A stretch of 49,637 nucleotides of DNA from a virus. Of the stretch, positions 1-6,278 are shown piece by piece. The notes below the pieces were generated by a model. The model made no database searches. It had not been told where the DNA came from and worked only from the letters and a program-made list of their open reading frames with translations. The stretch covers positions 1 through 49,637 of the IMG/VR virus record IMGVR_UViG_3300020470_000018; one strand, written 5' to 3'. The first letter of the stretch is position 1. The number at the start of each line of letters is the position of its first letter. The translations under genes were made by a program, and so were the position numbers.

Positions 1-1
1 T

Positions 2-124
2 ATCTCTAAGAAGAAGATAGTATCTGATGTTGAGGATATAATAGGTAAACCACCTGTAGTGAAGCATGAACCATTAAGGATGGCAAAGTATGACTTATCA
101 AAGTATGGTATAACTGACCAATGA
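2..124 (+). CDS. C-terminal end of a truncated upstream gene
   Basis: An open frame enters from the left edge and ends at the TGA at 122-124, giving about 40 residues that end in ...KYGITDQ. The tail is Lys-rich and polar, with no motif I recognise. The stop overlaps the ATG of the next small frame in an ATGA arrangement at 121-124, which is typical of translationally coupled phage genes. Function cannot be assigned because the body of the gene lies outside the window. Confidence 0.6.
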   Translation: MSKKKIVSDVEDIIGKPPVVKHEPLRMAKYDLSKYGITDQ

Positions 125-297
125 TAGAAAAATATATTATACTTTCATTATTATACCTTGAGTATATTACACAGAAACTATTATGTTTACCCTATCATCT
201 TTATATTAAATTTGACCATTGGAATTTCAATAGAAATCTAGACCAGAGAAATAAGGAGTTAGCAGCAAAAACACCACTAATAATAAAAGATGATTGA
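121..297 (+). CDS. small hypothetical protein (58 aa)
   Basis: The frame starts at an ATG that shares four bases (ATGA) with the stop of the preceding gene. It ends at TGA 295-297, eight bases inside the following methyltransferase gene, which starts at 290. The N-terminus is hydrophobic (M-I-E-K-Y-I-I-L-S-L-L-Y), which could be a short membrane or packing helix. The rest is polar and charged. Its coupling at both ends is the main evidence that it is a real gene. I do not recognise the family. Confidence 0.5.
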   Translation: MIEKYIILSLLYLEYITQKLLCLPYHLYIKFDHWNFNRNLDQRNKELAAKTPLIIKDD

Positions 298-1087
298 TAC
301 TATATTATATGGTGATTGTCGAGAGACACTACCAACAATTGATTTAAAATGTAGGATGTGTGTAACATCACCACCTTATTATGGACTGCGTAATTATAAA
401 TCAAATGATAAACAAATAGGATTAGAGCAATCACCTGAAGAGTATATTGATGAGTTAGTTAAGACATTTAGATTAGTAAGAGATATATTAACTGATGATG
501 GTACTCTGTGGGTTAATATAGGTGATAGTTATTATAATTACAGAGGTGGAAAGGGTCAGGCATTACCTAATCAATCATTTGGTGGTGATCAAGACTTACC
601 ACATATTAACCCTAGACGTGGTAATAAACTAGTAGGATATAAAGAAAAGGATTTAATTGGCATCCCTTGGATGTTAGCATTTGCATTACGTGCAGATGGT
701 TGGTATTTACGTCAAGATATTATATGGAGTAAACCAAACCCTATGCCTGAGAGTGTAAGGGATAGGTGCACAAAATCACATGAATATATGTTTTTGTTGA
801 GTAAGAGTCAGAATTATTATTTTGATGTGGATAGTATAAGAATACCAACAGTTGATGGTAGACAGTTAAAACGTAAGAAATCAGTGTGGGAAGTCAAGGT
901 CAAACCACATAGGTCAACAGGTCATCACGCAACATACCCTGAAGAGTTGATTATACCCTCTGTGCTGGCAGGTAGTGAGAAGGGTGATATAATACTTGAC
1001 CCATTTATGGGAAGTGGTACCACTGCTGATGTAGCGAAGTCATATGATAGGCATTTTGTAGGGTGTGATTTAGTGGACAGTTGGTAA
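290..1087 (+). CDS. beta-class site-specific DNA methyltransferase (N4-cytosine or N6-adenine)
   Basis: This 265-residue protein would transfer a methyl group from S-adenosylmethionine to a base in phage or host DNA. The catalytic motif IV is S-P-P-Y at residues 27-30. The SAM-binding motif I, D-P-F-M-G-S-G-T-T, lies near the C-terminus at residues 237-245. Motif IV before motif I is the circularly permuted order of beta-class enzymes, and SPPY is common in N4-cytosine members. After motif I the protein stops earlier than usual, ending ...VGCDLVDSW and lacking the normal trailing helix, so the C-terminus is slightly short. A second, distinct methyltransferase lies 1.3 kb downstream with a nuclease-like gene between them. 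Target sequence and base cannot be read from the sequence. Confidence 0.9.
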   Translation: MIDTILYGDCRETLPTIDLKCRMCVTSPPYYGLRNYKSNDKQIGLEQSPEEYIDELVKTFRLVRDILTDDGTLWVNIGDSYYNYRGGKGQALPNQSFGGDQDLPHINPRRGNKLVGYKEKDLIGIPWMLAFALRADGWYLRQDIIWSKPNPMPESVRDRCTKSHEYMFLLSKSQNYYFDVDSIRIPTVDGRQLKRKKSVWEVKVKPHRSTGHHATYPEELIIPSVLAGSEKGDIILDPFMGSGTTADVAKSYDRHFVGCDLVDSW

Positions 1088-1103
1088 AGTGGTACATGGT
1101 GGG

Positions 1104-1132
1104 TTGTGTCCCCACATTATCCGATGTATATT
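1104..1132 (+). promoter_or_regulatory. weak candidate promoter before the nuclease-like gene
   Basis: TTGTGT (1104-1109) and TATATT (1127-1132) are separated by 17 bases, about 30 bases before the ATG at 1159. A short GTGGG/CCCAC hairpin (1099-1103 with 1111-1115) overlaps the -35 box, just after the methyltransferase stop. The boxes are imperfect. The main reason to suspect a promoter here is that the next gene has different codon usage and its own terminator. Confidence 0.25.
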
Positions 1133-1158
1133 AAGAGAGTCAAAAACGACACAGCATT

Positions 1159-1740
1159 ATGACACTAACTCAAGACCTAGACATCCTCACCACTTGGACT
1201 GTTAAAGAAGTCAACAACTATCTTAAGGACTTCACCATTTATGGTAAGACTCTTCAGGATTATAAGGACACAATGTCCACTGCTGACTTCACCAAATTCT
1301 TTCAATACATCGTAAATGATGTAATTGAGGCAGGAATCAAACAGTTAGGTATTGATGGACGTAGGGAAGAGGTAAGTGGTTATGATTATGTTTTTGGAGA
1401 TACACCAGTAGAATTCAAACTACTTGGTGGTGAAGAGAAGGCATCATTTGCAACTGGTAACAAGACCAGTCACTTCGGTGGTGCTAAGACTAACATTGTA
1501 TGGGCAATCAAGTATACTTTCAAGGACAATCAAATCGATTCATTTGGTATGGTTGTAATTGATACAGACTTGACTGATTCAAACGTTTGGAAGTCATCTT
1601 CAGGTCGTAAGGATTCATTCTCAACATTGAAACTACTAATCGATGAGGAGAATTGCATTCTTACACAAGTTGGTATTGTAAAACCAGCATCTAAGTATCT
1701 TCATTTCCTACCATTACCAACCACAACCCTAGTTGCTTGA
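1159..1740 (+). CDS. PD-(D/E)XK nuclease-like protein
   Basis: The 193-residue protein carries D76, D81 and E85-F86-K87 in the segment G-Y-D-Y-V-F-G-D-T-P-V-E-F-K. This matches the Asp...Glu-x-Lys catalytic core of the PD-(D/E)XK fold used by many restriction endonucleases. A helix with E57 before it could supply the extra acidic residue seen in that fold. It lies between two DNA methyltransferases, so it could be the cleavage partner of a phage-borne restriction system, a nicking enzyme, or a nuclease against unmodified host DNA. The codons are richer in C than in the adjacent genes. A strong terminator follows at once. The fold is inferred from the motif and context; I do not recognise a named family. 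Confidence 0.5.
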   Translation: MTLTQDLDILTTWTVKEVNNYLKDFTIYGKTLQDYKDTMSTADFTKFFQYIVNDVIEAGIKQLGIDGRREEVSGYDYVFGDTPVEFKLLGGEEKASFATGNKTSHFGGAKTNIVWAIKYTFKDNQIDSFGMVVIDTDLTDSNVWKSSSGRKDSFSTLKLLIDEENCILTQVGIVKPASKYLHFLPLPTTTLVA

Positions 1741-1766
1741 CAAACCATTGAGGATACGGTTATAAT
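1737..1766 (+). promoter_or_regulatory. sigma70-type promoter, TTGACA-N18-TATAAT
   Basis: A perfect -35 box TTGACA (1737-1742) overlaps the TGA stop of the nuclease-like gene. A perfect -10 box TATAAT (1761-1766) follows after 18 bases. The predicted start, around 1773, lies inside the 3' arm of the terminator hairpin at 1750-1783. This promoter would drive the oxygenase/methyltransferase/small-gene run that begins at 1793, using host RNA polymerase as expected for early cyanophage genes. Confidence 0.75.
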
Positions 1767-1783
1767 GACTGTATCCTCTTTTT
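1750..1783 (+). terminator. intrinsic terminator of the nuclease-like gene
   Basis: GAGGATAC (1750-1757) is perfectly complementary to GTATCCTC (1771-1778), with a 13-base loop and a following run of five T (1779-1783). The loop contains the -10 box of the promoter for the next gene, so the end of one transcript and the start of another share the same bases. Confidence 0.85.
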
Positions 1784-1792
1784 AATGTTCTT

Positions 1793-2356
1793 GTGCTGCC
1801 ATTTAATGATAAACTATTATACTCAGTGCCTACCAAACTACCAGATAAACTGATAGAGTCAATGCTTGAGTATATTGAGTTGCAACATGTAATGCAATCA
1901 AGTTTACAAGATAAAGTGATAGATAATACTATTCGGTCATCAAAGAATGGTTTTATTAATTGGGATGAGTGGATACCTGGTATATTGCATAATATGTTTG
2001 TAGTTGCAAATGAGGCATATTTCGAGTATGATATATGCACATTTGATTCAAAGATACAGACAACAATATATGAGGAGGGTGACCATTATGATTGGCATAC
2101 TGATGCTAATAGACCAACTGGTAGTTACTATAATGGTAAAGAAAGAAAGTTGTCTATTACATTATGTCTAAGTGACCCTGAAGAGTATACAGGTGGAGAG
2201 TTAGAGTTTAAATATCATAAATTAAATGAATCTCTTAAACTTGATAAAGGTGAAGCAATTATATTTCCTAGTTGGTTACCTCATCGAGTAGCACCTATCA
2301 AGTCAGGTAAAAGAATCTCACTAGTAGCATGGATGAATGGAAACCTATGGAAGTAA
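1793..2356 (+). CDS. 2OG-Fe(II) oxygenase (prolyl-hydroxylase-like)
   Basis: The 187-residue product has the iron-binding triad of 2-oxoglutarate-dependent dioxygenases. H102-T-D104 lies in D-W-H-T-D, H164 in W-L-P-H-R, and R174, which would hold the 2OG carboxylate, in S-G-K-R-I-S. The spacing and the R-I-S-L-V-A-W strand fit the PKHD/P4H type found repeatedly in cyanophages. The substrate is unknown. Position between DNA-modifying genes makes hydroxylation of a nucleic acid or a protein equally open. The start is GTG at 1793; the nearby ATG at 1785 is in another frame. The 3' end overlaps the start region of the downstream methyltransferase. Confidence 0.85.
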   Translation: MLPFNDKLLYSVPTKLPDKLIESMLEYIELQHVMQSSLQDKVIDNTIRSSKNGFINWDEWIPGILHNMFVVANEAYFEYDICTFDSKIQTTIYEEGDHYDWHTDANRPTGSYYNGKERKLSITLCLSDPEEYTGGELEFKYHKLNESLKLDKGEAIIFPSWLPHRVAPIKSGKRISLVAWMNGNLWK

Positions 2357-3183
2357 ATAAGACATATCACATCAATTGTGTTGCTGGTATGGAGAAACTG
2401 GAAGATGAGAGTATTGACTTAGTTGTTACATCTCCACCTTATGACCAGTTAAGGACATATAATGATAGTAGCAAATGGAATATGGAAGTATTCTATGCTG
2501 TTGCTGCTCAACTCCAGAGGGTGTTAAAACCTGGTGGTGTTATTATGTGGAATGTAAATGATGCTACAGTTGATGGAAGTGAGACAGGGACTAGTTTTAG
2601 GCAAGCATTACATTTTAAAGATGTATGTGGTTTAAGACTACATGACACCATGATATATGAAAAGACTGGTATAGCATTTGCTAGTGGTAAGAATAGCGTA
2701 AGATATTCTCAAGCATTTGAATACTGTTTTATACTATCTAAGGGTAAACCTAAGACAGTTAATATTATTATGGATAAACCTAATAAGTGGGCAGGGTCAA
2801 CATCATGGGGTAAAGCAAGAAGTAGAAAGAAAACAGGTGAATTAGATATTAGAGAGCATAAGACTAATCCAATTAAAGAGTTTGGTGCACGTAATAATAT
2901 TTGGAGAATCAAGAATTGTGGAGGATTTGGACAATCAAATAAAGAGAGTTACAAACATCCTGCAACAATGCCTGAAGAGTTGGCACGTGGACATATTCAA
3001 ACATGGACAAATGAAGGTGATTTAGTATTAGATCCTTTCATGGGTAGTGGCACAACTGCACAAGTATCATTAGAAGAAAACCGTAAGTTTATTGGATTTG
3101 AAATTGATGATACATACTATCAAATGTGTAAGGATAGGGTCGCACCTATGCTTGACAATCTACTAACTAGATTAAATGCTTAG
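2347..3183 (+). CDS. second beta-class DNA methyltransferase
   Basis: The protein has motif IV T-S-P-P-Y and, near the C-terminus, motif I D-P-F-M-G-S-G-T-T followed by a complete F-I-G-F-E-I helix region. This is the permuted order of beta-class methyltransferases. I prefer the ATG at 2347, giving 278 residues beginning M-E-V-N-K-T-Y. An in-frame ATG at 2329 would add six residues inside the oxygenase gene. It differs from the first methyltransferase across the target-recognition region between the motifs, so the two probably modify different sequences. The product would protect phage DNA or pair with the nuclease-like gene at 1159. Confidence 0.88.
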   Translation: MEVNKTYHINCVAGMEKLEDESIDLVVTSPPYDQLRTYNDSSKWNMEVFYAVAAQLQRVLKPGGVIMWNVNDATVDGSETGTSFRQALHFKDVCGLRLHDTMIYEKTGIAFASGKNSVRYSQAFEYCFILSKGKPKTVNIIMDKPNKWAGSTSWGKARSRKKTGELDIREHKTNPIKEFGARNNIWRIKNCGGFGQSNKESYKHPATMPEELARGHIQTWTNEGDLVLDPFMGSGTTAQVSLEENRKFIGFEIDDTYYQMCKDRVAPMLDNLLTRLNA

Positions 3184-3382
3184 ACAGAAAGTTTGGGTAA
3201 AACCTATCAGTGAGCAATCTAAACTCACATGGGTACAATATCTTAACAGTAAGAATATTGTAAGATTAGAGCACAAGAGGCAAGATAAAATATTTGTCTC
3301 ATCAATAGATAATCCAGATTTTTGGTTTTGGATTAATGTCAACAATGACCCAAATTGGGAGTATAAAGAGTTAAATGAATGA
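3176..3382 (+). CDS. small hypothetical protein (68 aa)
   Basis: The ATG overlaps the last eight bases of the methyltransferase gene, and the stop overlaps the start of the next small frame. The product is rich in Trp and Asn (F-W-F-W-I-N-V-N-N-D-P-N-W-E-Y near the C-terminus) with a basic N-terminal half. It resembles a compact single-domain beta protein, but I do not recognise a family. Confidence 0.6.
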   Translation: MLRQKVWVKPISEQSKLTWVQYLNSKNIVRLEHKRQDKIFVSSIDNPDFWFWINVNNDPNWEYKELNE

Positions 3383-3542
3383 TGACATTAAATTATTGCT
3401 AAATAGCGTGGTTACCAAGTTAAATGGTAAACTACAGTTTACTAGCACCCTAGACTCAATGGGTAATATGAGTGACAAAATTACAATTATTTACAACGTG
3501 AGGAATAAGAATGACGAACAACCCATACGTGAGAGTGACTGA
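3375..3542 (+). CDS. small hypothetical protein (55 aa)
   Basis: An ATG frame beginning M-N-D-D-I-K-L-L-L-N overlaps the preceding stop by eight bases. It ends at TGA 3540-3542, inside the next gene by 32 bases. The product has a central T-S-T-L-D-S-M-G-N-M-S-D-K-I-T-I-I-Y segment suggesting a beta-hairpin. It fills what would otherwise be a gap of about 130 bases in a tightly packed run. The 32-base overlap lowers confidence, since one of the two starts could be later. Confidence 0.45.
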   Translation: MNDDIKLLLNSVVTKLNGKLQFTSTLDSMGNMSDKITIIYNVRNKNDEQPIRESD

Positions 3543-3780
3543 GGATGAGCACCCAGCAAAGCAACATCATGATGATTTAGATAGGTGTGTTAAGATACTA
3601 CAGGATACAGTAGATGAGTTTGTAACAGAAGAAGTGCTAACTCCAGGTGAGTTTGTTGCTTGTGTTAGAAATGCTCTGAGTGATTCTATTAGATATCATC
3701 AAGATCGCCTACAATTGCTCAAGGATGCCGAAAGTTTACTAACAAATAACCCAAAAGATCCACAACTGTTAAATGAATGA
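3511..3780 (+). CDS. hypothetical protein (89 aa), helical
   Basis: The ATG follows a GAGGA Shine-Dalgarno-like sequence about eight bases upstream. The protein is acidic with His-rich patches (H-P-A-K-Q-H-H-D-D-L-D) and long stretches predicted to be helical. It ends with an ATGA overlap to the next gene, indicating coupling. No family is recognised. Confidence 0.65.
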   Translation: MTNNPYVRVTEDEHPAKQHHDDLDRCVKILQDTVDEFVTEEVLTPGEFVACVRNALSDSIRYHQDRLQLLKDAESLLTNNPKDPQLLNE

Positions 3781-3983
3781 CATCTCAAGGTAAAGATGCT
3801 GCTAAAGCATTGCAAAAACTAATTGATATGAGTAATAAGTATTCATCGATGGAGATGGATGGTGATGAACTTAAAGAGTCAATCTCACAGAGGATTGAAG
3901 CAACAACTGAGTTGAAAGAACTATTACTCAAAGCACAAGAGAATCAAAGACATAGTTATCATCAATGGAGAGCAAGTGATTGA
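3777..3983 (+). CDS. small helical hypothetical protein (68 aa)
   Basis: Starts in an ATGA overlap with the upstream stop and ends eight bases inside the following oxygenase gene. The sequence is charged and helical (K-E-L-L-L-K-A-Q-E-N-Q-R), compatible with a coiled coil. No function can be assigned. Confidence 0.6.
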   Translation: MTSQGKDAAKALQKLIDMSNKYSSMEMDGDELKESISQRIEATTELKELLLKAQENQRHSYHQWRASD

Positions 3984-4497
3984 AGTTGTTAATGATTATT
4001 TTCCAGATTGGTTAGTTAATATTGTAAGTACTGACATGGAAAACATGCCAGTAACTTACTCTAACTCACCATATGCTGATTTTAATAGAGCACGATTCTT
4101 TGGTAATATGTTGATGCAAGATGATAAACACTTGCAACAACCGTGGTGGTTTTTAGAATATTTTAATAGATGTATTTACAATGATATTTGTATAAAATAT
4201 AATGTAAATCGTTGTGCTAGAATATTACTTAATGCACAATTACCTGGTATGGATGGATGTAATCATAATGATTCAGATAATGATAATTATCTAAGTGTAA
4301 TTTACATGGGTCATGGTAACTCAGGTGATACAGTTTTTGTTAATCAAGCAGATGAAGATATTGAGAGAGTAACATTTAAGGAAGGACGGTTAATTATATT
4401 TAATTCTGCAATTTATCATAGAGGTGAAGCACCAACACAAGGTTATAGATGTACTTTAGGGGCAGTATATCCATTAAATAATGAATCTAAATCTTAA
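3976..4497 (+). CDS. 2OG-Fe(II) oxygenase (P4H-like)
   Basis: The 173-residue product shows H97-N-D99 in C-N-H-N-D-S-D, H148 in I-Y-H-R-G and R158 in G-Y-R-C-T. Together these form the iron and 2-oxoglutarate binding set of the dioxygenase superfamily. The segment L-S-V-I-Y-M between them is the expected core strand. Start is GTG at 3976, overlapping the previous stop. The 3' end overlaps the next gene by 17 bases. The sequence is clearly different from the 1793 oxygenase, so the two are not a recent duplication. Substrate unknown; cyanophages often carry several such enzymes. Confidence 0.8.
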   Translation: MIEVVNDYFPDWLVNIVSTDMENMPVTYSNSPYADFNRARFFGNMLMQDDKHLQQPWWFLEYFNRCIYNDICIKYNVNRCARILLNAQLPGMDGCNHNDSDNDNYLSVIYMGHGNSGDTVFVNQADEDIERVTFKEGRLIIFNSAIYHRGEAPTQGYRCTLGAVYPLNNESKS

Positions 4498-4888
4498 ACA
4501 GTTGAAATACATTAGGGGAGTACTTTCTATTGCTAGGATGTATAAACCTTATGAAATTAGAGGTGATTGTAATACACCTAAGGGCACATTATGGAATGAT
4601 GATTTACATAATCTATTTGTGCAGGTTGAAGCAGAAATTGCTAGACGGTTTCCAAAGTGTCCACCATGGTCCCCATATGGGTCATTTTCGGATATAATAA
4701 GAGAGTCAAAGCAATTAAACGAATCAATGACACTCAACCAACTCACTCAAGATGATTGGAATCTCATTCAGACAGTATTCTCTTCTGCTGCTGCTCTGGA
4801 TATTGATACAAAACTTGACAATGATGGTGATTTCACTGTTGAGCAATTCTCCCAAGTGTGGGACAAAGTAAACGCACAAGGGGTTTAA
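4481..4888 (+). CDS. hypothetical protein (135 aa), possibly two joined units
   Basis: Residues 1-80 (M-N-L-N-L-K-Q-L-K-Y...) use A/T-rich codons like the upstream genes and contain C-P-P-W-S-P-Y. From M83 (ATG at 4727) the codons become C-richer and the text changes to an acidic helical segment (M-T-L-N-Q-L-T-Q-D-D-W). A perfect TATAAT (4693-4698) lies 29 bases before that internal ATG. The frame may therefore encode a fusion, or a full-length protein plus a separately expressed 53-residue C-terminal product. No known family for either half. Confidence 0.6.
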   Translation: MNLNLKQLKYIRGVLSIARMYKPYEIRGDCNTPKGTLWNDDLHNLFVQVEAEIARRFPKCPPWSPYGSFSDIIRESKQLNESMTLNQLTQDDWNLIQTVFSSAAALDIDTKLDNDGDFTVEQFSQVWDKVNAQGV

Positions 4889-4891
4889 TTC

Positions 4892-5038
4892 ATGTCAGTT
4901 TTACATCACGAGTCAATTCTTGAAACAATCTATGAGGAATTCATGGAAGAGTTAACACTAACTGAAACTCTCCCAATGTATTCAGAAAAAGAAATTGAAT
5001 CCATTGTTTATCAACGTTTTGAAGATTTATGTCAATAG
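4892..5038 (+). CDS. small conserved-type hypothetical protein (48 aa)
   Basis: Starts three bases after the preceding stop. The acidic peptide M-S-V-L-H-H-E-S-I-L-E-T-I-Y-E-E-F resembles a short helical protein I associate with T4-like cyanophages, of unknown function. The codon use matches the C-richer early genes. Confidence 0.6.
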   Translation: MSVLHHESILETIYEEFMEELTLTETLPMYSEKEIESIVYQRFEDLCQ

Positions 5039-5052
5039 ACAACAATCACAAC

Positions 5053-5208
5053 ATGAATTCTTTCATAGAAAGACATCACAATCAAAGGGGATTTACGACA
5101 AATGAGTATTACTCACCTAGTCGTATTATCCCCACTTTTTATGTCAATAAATATCACTATTATGATGATATGATTGATAGTTTAGCACAATACATTAATG
5201 GTTATTAA
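5053..5208 (+). CDS. small hypothetical protein (51 aa)
   Basis: ATG frame ending at TAA 5206-5208, one base before the next start. The product is Tyr- and His-rich (Y-Y-S-P-S-R-I-I-P-T-F-Y-V-N-K-Y-H-Y-Y-D). An AATAAATA sequence at 5146-5153 inside it resembles a late-promoter core but could be chance in AT-rich coding DNA. No family recognised. Confidence 0.5.
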   Translation: MNSFIERHHNQRGFTTNEYYSPSRIIPTFYVNKYHYYDDMIDSLAQYINGY

Positions 5209-5209
5209 C

Positions 5210-5407
5210 ATGAGTTTATCACAACAAGTTGAAGAGAGTTTAATTGGAGCACAAGAAGATTTACGCATTGCGTTATCATTTAGTGCAAGGACTGAGAAAC
5301 CCTATGTATCAAAACATATTGCAGATATGCTGCATAATATTGATAATTTAATACACGTAACTGACCTACTATCTGAACTTGAAGATGGCATTACAAATCA
5401 CAAATAG
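5210..5407 (+). CDS. helical hypothetical protein (65 aa)
   Basis: I choose the ATG at 5210 (M-S-L-S-Q-Q-V-E-E-S-L) over the in-frame ATG at 5198, because 5210 directly follows the upstream stop and gives a clean amphipathic helical protein. The whole length looks alpha-helical, with Leu/Ile spacing compatible with a helical hairpin. The 3' end overlaps the next gene by 23 bases. Confidence 0.6.
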   Translation: MSLSQQVEESLIGAQEDLRIALSFSARTEKPYVSKHIADMLHNIDNLIHVTDLLSELEDGITNHK

Positions 5408-5786
5408 TCAACGAGATAATGATGAGTTAAAGTATTATGAGGACGTGTATATTACTGACGATAATATACAAGTTAGTGATACACAATTACCTGCATTTAC
5501 TATAGTTGATAACACATATTATACTGGTGAAACTATTCCTGGATATCGTGTAAATGCACGTATTGGATGTAAACTAGGTAATGTTTTAGGTATGCAACAA
5601 CATTTAAATGCAGGTGATAAAGTACATAATCCAATGATATTTCAGGGTAATGTATTATGGACTTATGAAAAGATTAATCAATTTGATACAGTTGCAGATT
5701 GTAAATCATACATTGAAAGTTATATAAATGAAGATGTAAGTAAAGCAATAAATGATAAACAAAAGGAATTAAATAGTGACAGTTGA
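5385..5786 (+). CDS. hypothetical protein (133 aa)
   Basis: ATG at 5385 (M-A-L-Q-I-T-N-S-Q-R) is preferred to TTG at 5379. The product is rich in Asp, Asn and Tyr, mixed alpha/beta, without transmembrane segments or a recognisable motif. It is the last gene before an intergenic region with a promoter, and so probably closes the operon that starts near 1793. Confidence 0.65.
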   Translation: MALQITNSQRDNDELKYYEDVYITDDNIQVSDTQLPAFTIVDNTYYTGETIPGYRVNARIGCKLGNVLGMQQHLNAGDKVHNPMIFQGNVLWTYEKINQFDTVADCKSYIESYINEDVSKAINDKQKELNSDS

Positions 5787-5820
5787 TAAACTGGACTTTT
5801 TTGTTACAGTTGTGTTACAA

Positions 5821-5853
5821 TTGCTATACATGTCAACCCTTGGTCTGTATAAT
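5821..5853 (+). promoter_or_regulatory. candidate sigma70 promoter with perfect -10
   Basis: TATAAT at 5848-5853 lies 29 bases before the ATG at 5883. The -35 side is weak: TTGCTA at 5821-5826 is 21 bases away, longer than the usual 16-18. The downstream gene has distinct codon usage and a strong terminator, supporting an independent transcript. Confidence 0.5.
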
Positions 5854-5882
5854 GTAGGGGTAATCACGCAAGCACGTCTTTT

Positions 5883-6209
5883 ATGACAGCAACACGCACC
5901 CGCAGACCACGCAAGACAGCAACAAAGAAAACTGCTGTTACTGCTAAGAAATCCACTGCTAAGGTAAACGTGACTGAAACTCCAAAGACTGTGACCCCTT
6001 CCGCCCCAGTGCGTCCCGACACTCTTCTTAAGTTTGAAGACTACAAAAAAGACTTCAAATTAAGACTTGAAATCCACAATTATGAGATTAATGAGTTAGT
6101 CAAGGATTGCAAATGGGTTTACGAGCAATCAAAACCACTCGTAAAGCAAGGTTATGACTACGTTGTTGCTTCTTACAACAGAGCATTTAACGCACAACCA
6201 GTCAAATAA
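5883..6209 (+). CDS. basic Lys/Ala/Thr-rich protein (108 aa), possible nucleic-acid binder
   Basis: Residues 1-50 are low-complexity and strongly basic (R-T-R-R-P-R-K-T-A-T-K-K-T-A), ending in a Pro/Thr/Val linker like the tails of histone H1-like bacterial proteins. Residues 50-108 form a compact, mostly helical domain (F-E-D-Y-K-K-D-F-K-L-R-L-E). The composition suggests binding to DNA or RNA by the tail, but there is no diagnostic domain. The gene is flanked by its own promoter and terminator, and its C-rich codons suggest high expression. Confidence 0.7.
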   Translation: MTATRTRRPRKTATKKTAVTAKKSTAKVNVTETPKTVTPSAPVRPDTLLKFEDYKKDFKLRLEIHNYEINELVKDCKWVYEQSKPLVKQGYDYVVASYNRAFNAQPVK

Positions 6210-6218
6210 GTGTCACAC

Positions 6219-6242
6219 AACCCCACCACGGTGGGGTTTTTT
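6219..6242 (+). terminator. intrinsic terminator
   Basis: AACCCCAC (6219-6226) pairs with GTGGGGTT (6231-6238) around a CACG loop and runs into six T (6237-6242). It ends the 5883-6209 transcript. Confidence 0.9.
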
Positions 6243-6278
6243 CATGTACAATTATAGAGTCCTTTACAGGTAACCTAT

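Noticed and set aside
5146-5153. AATAAATA as a late promoter
   Set aside because: It lies in AT-rich coding sequence within a run of early-type genes, and a single such match is expected by chance.
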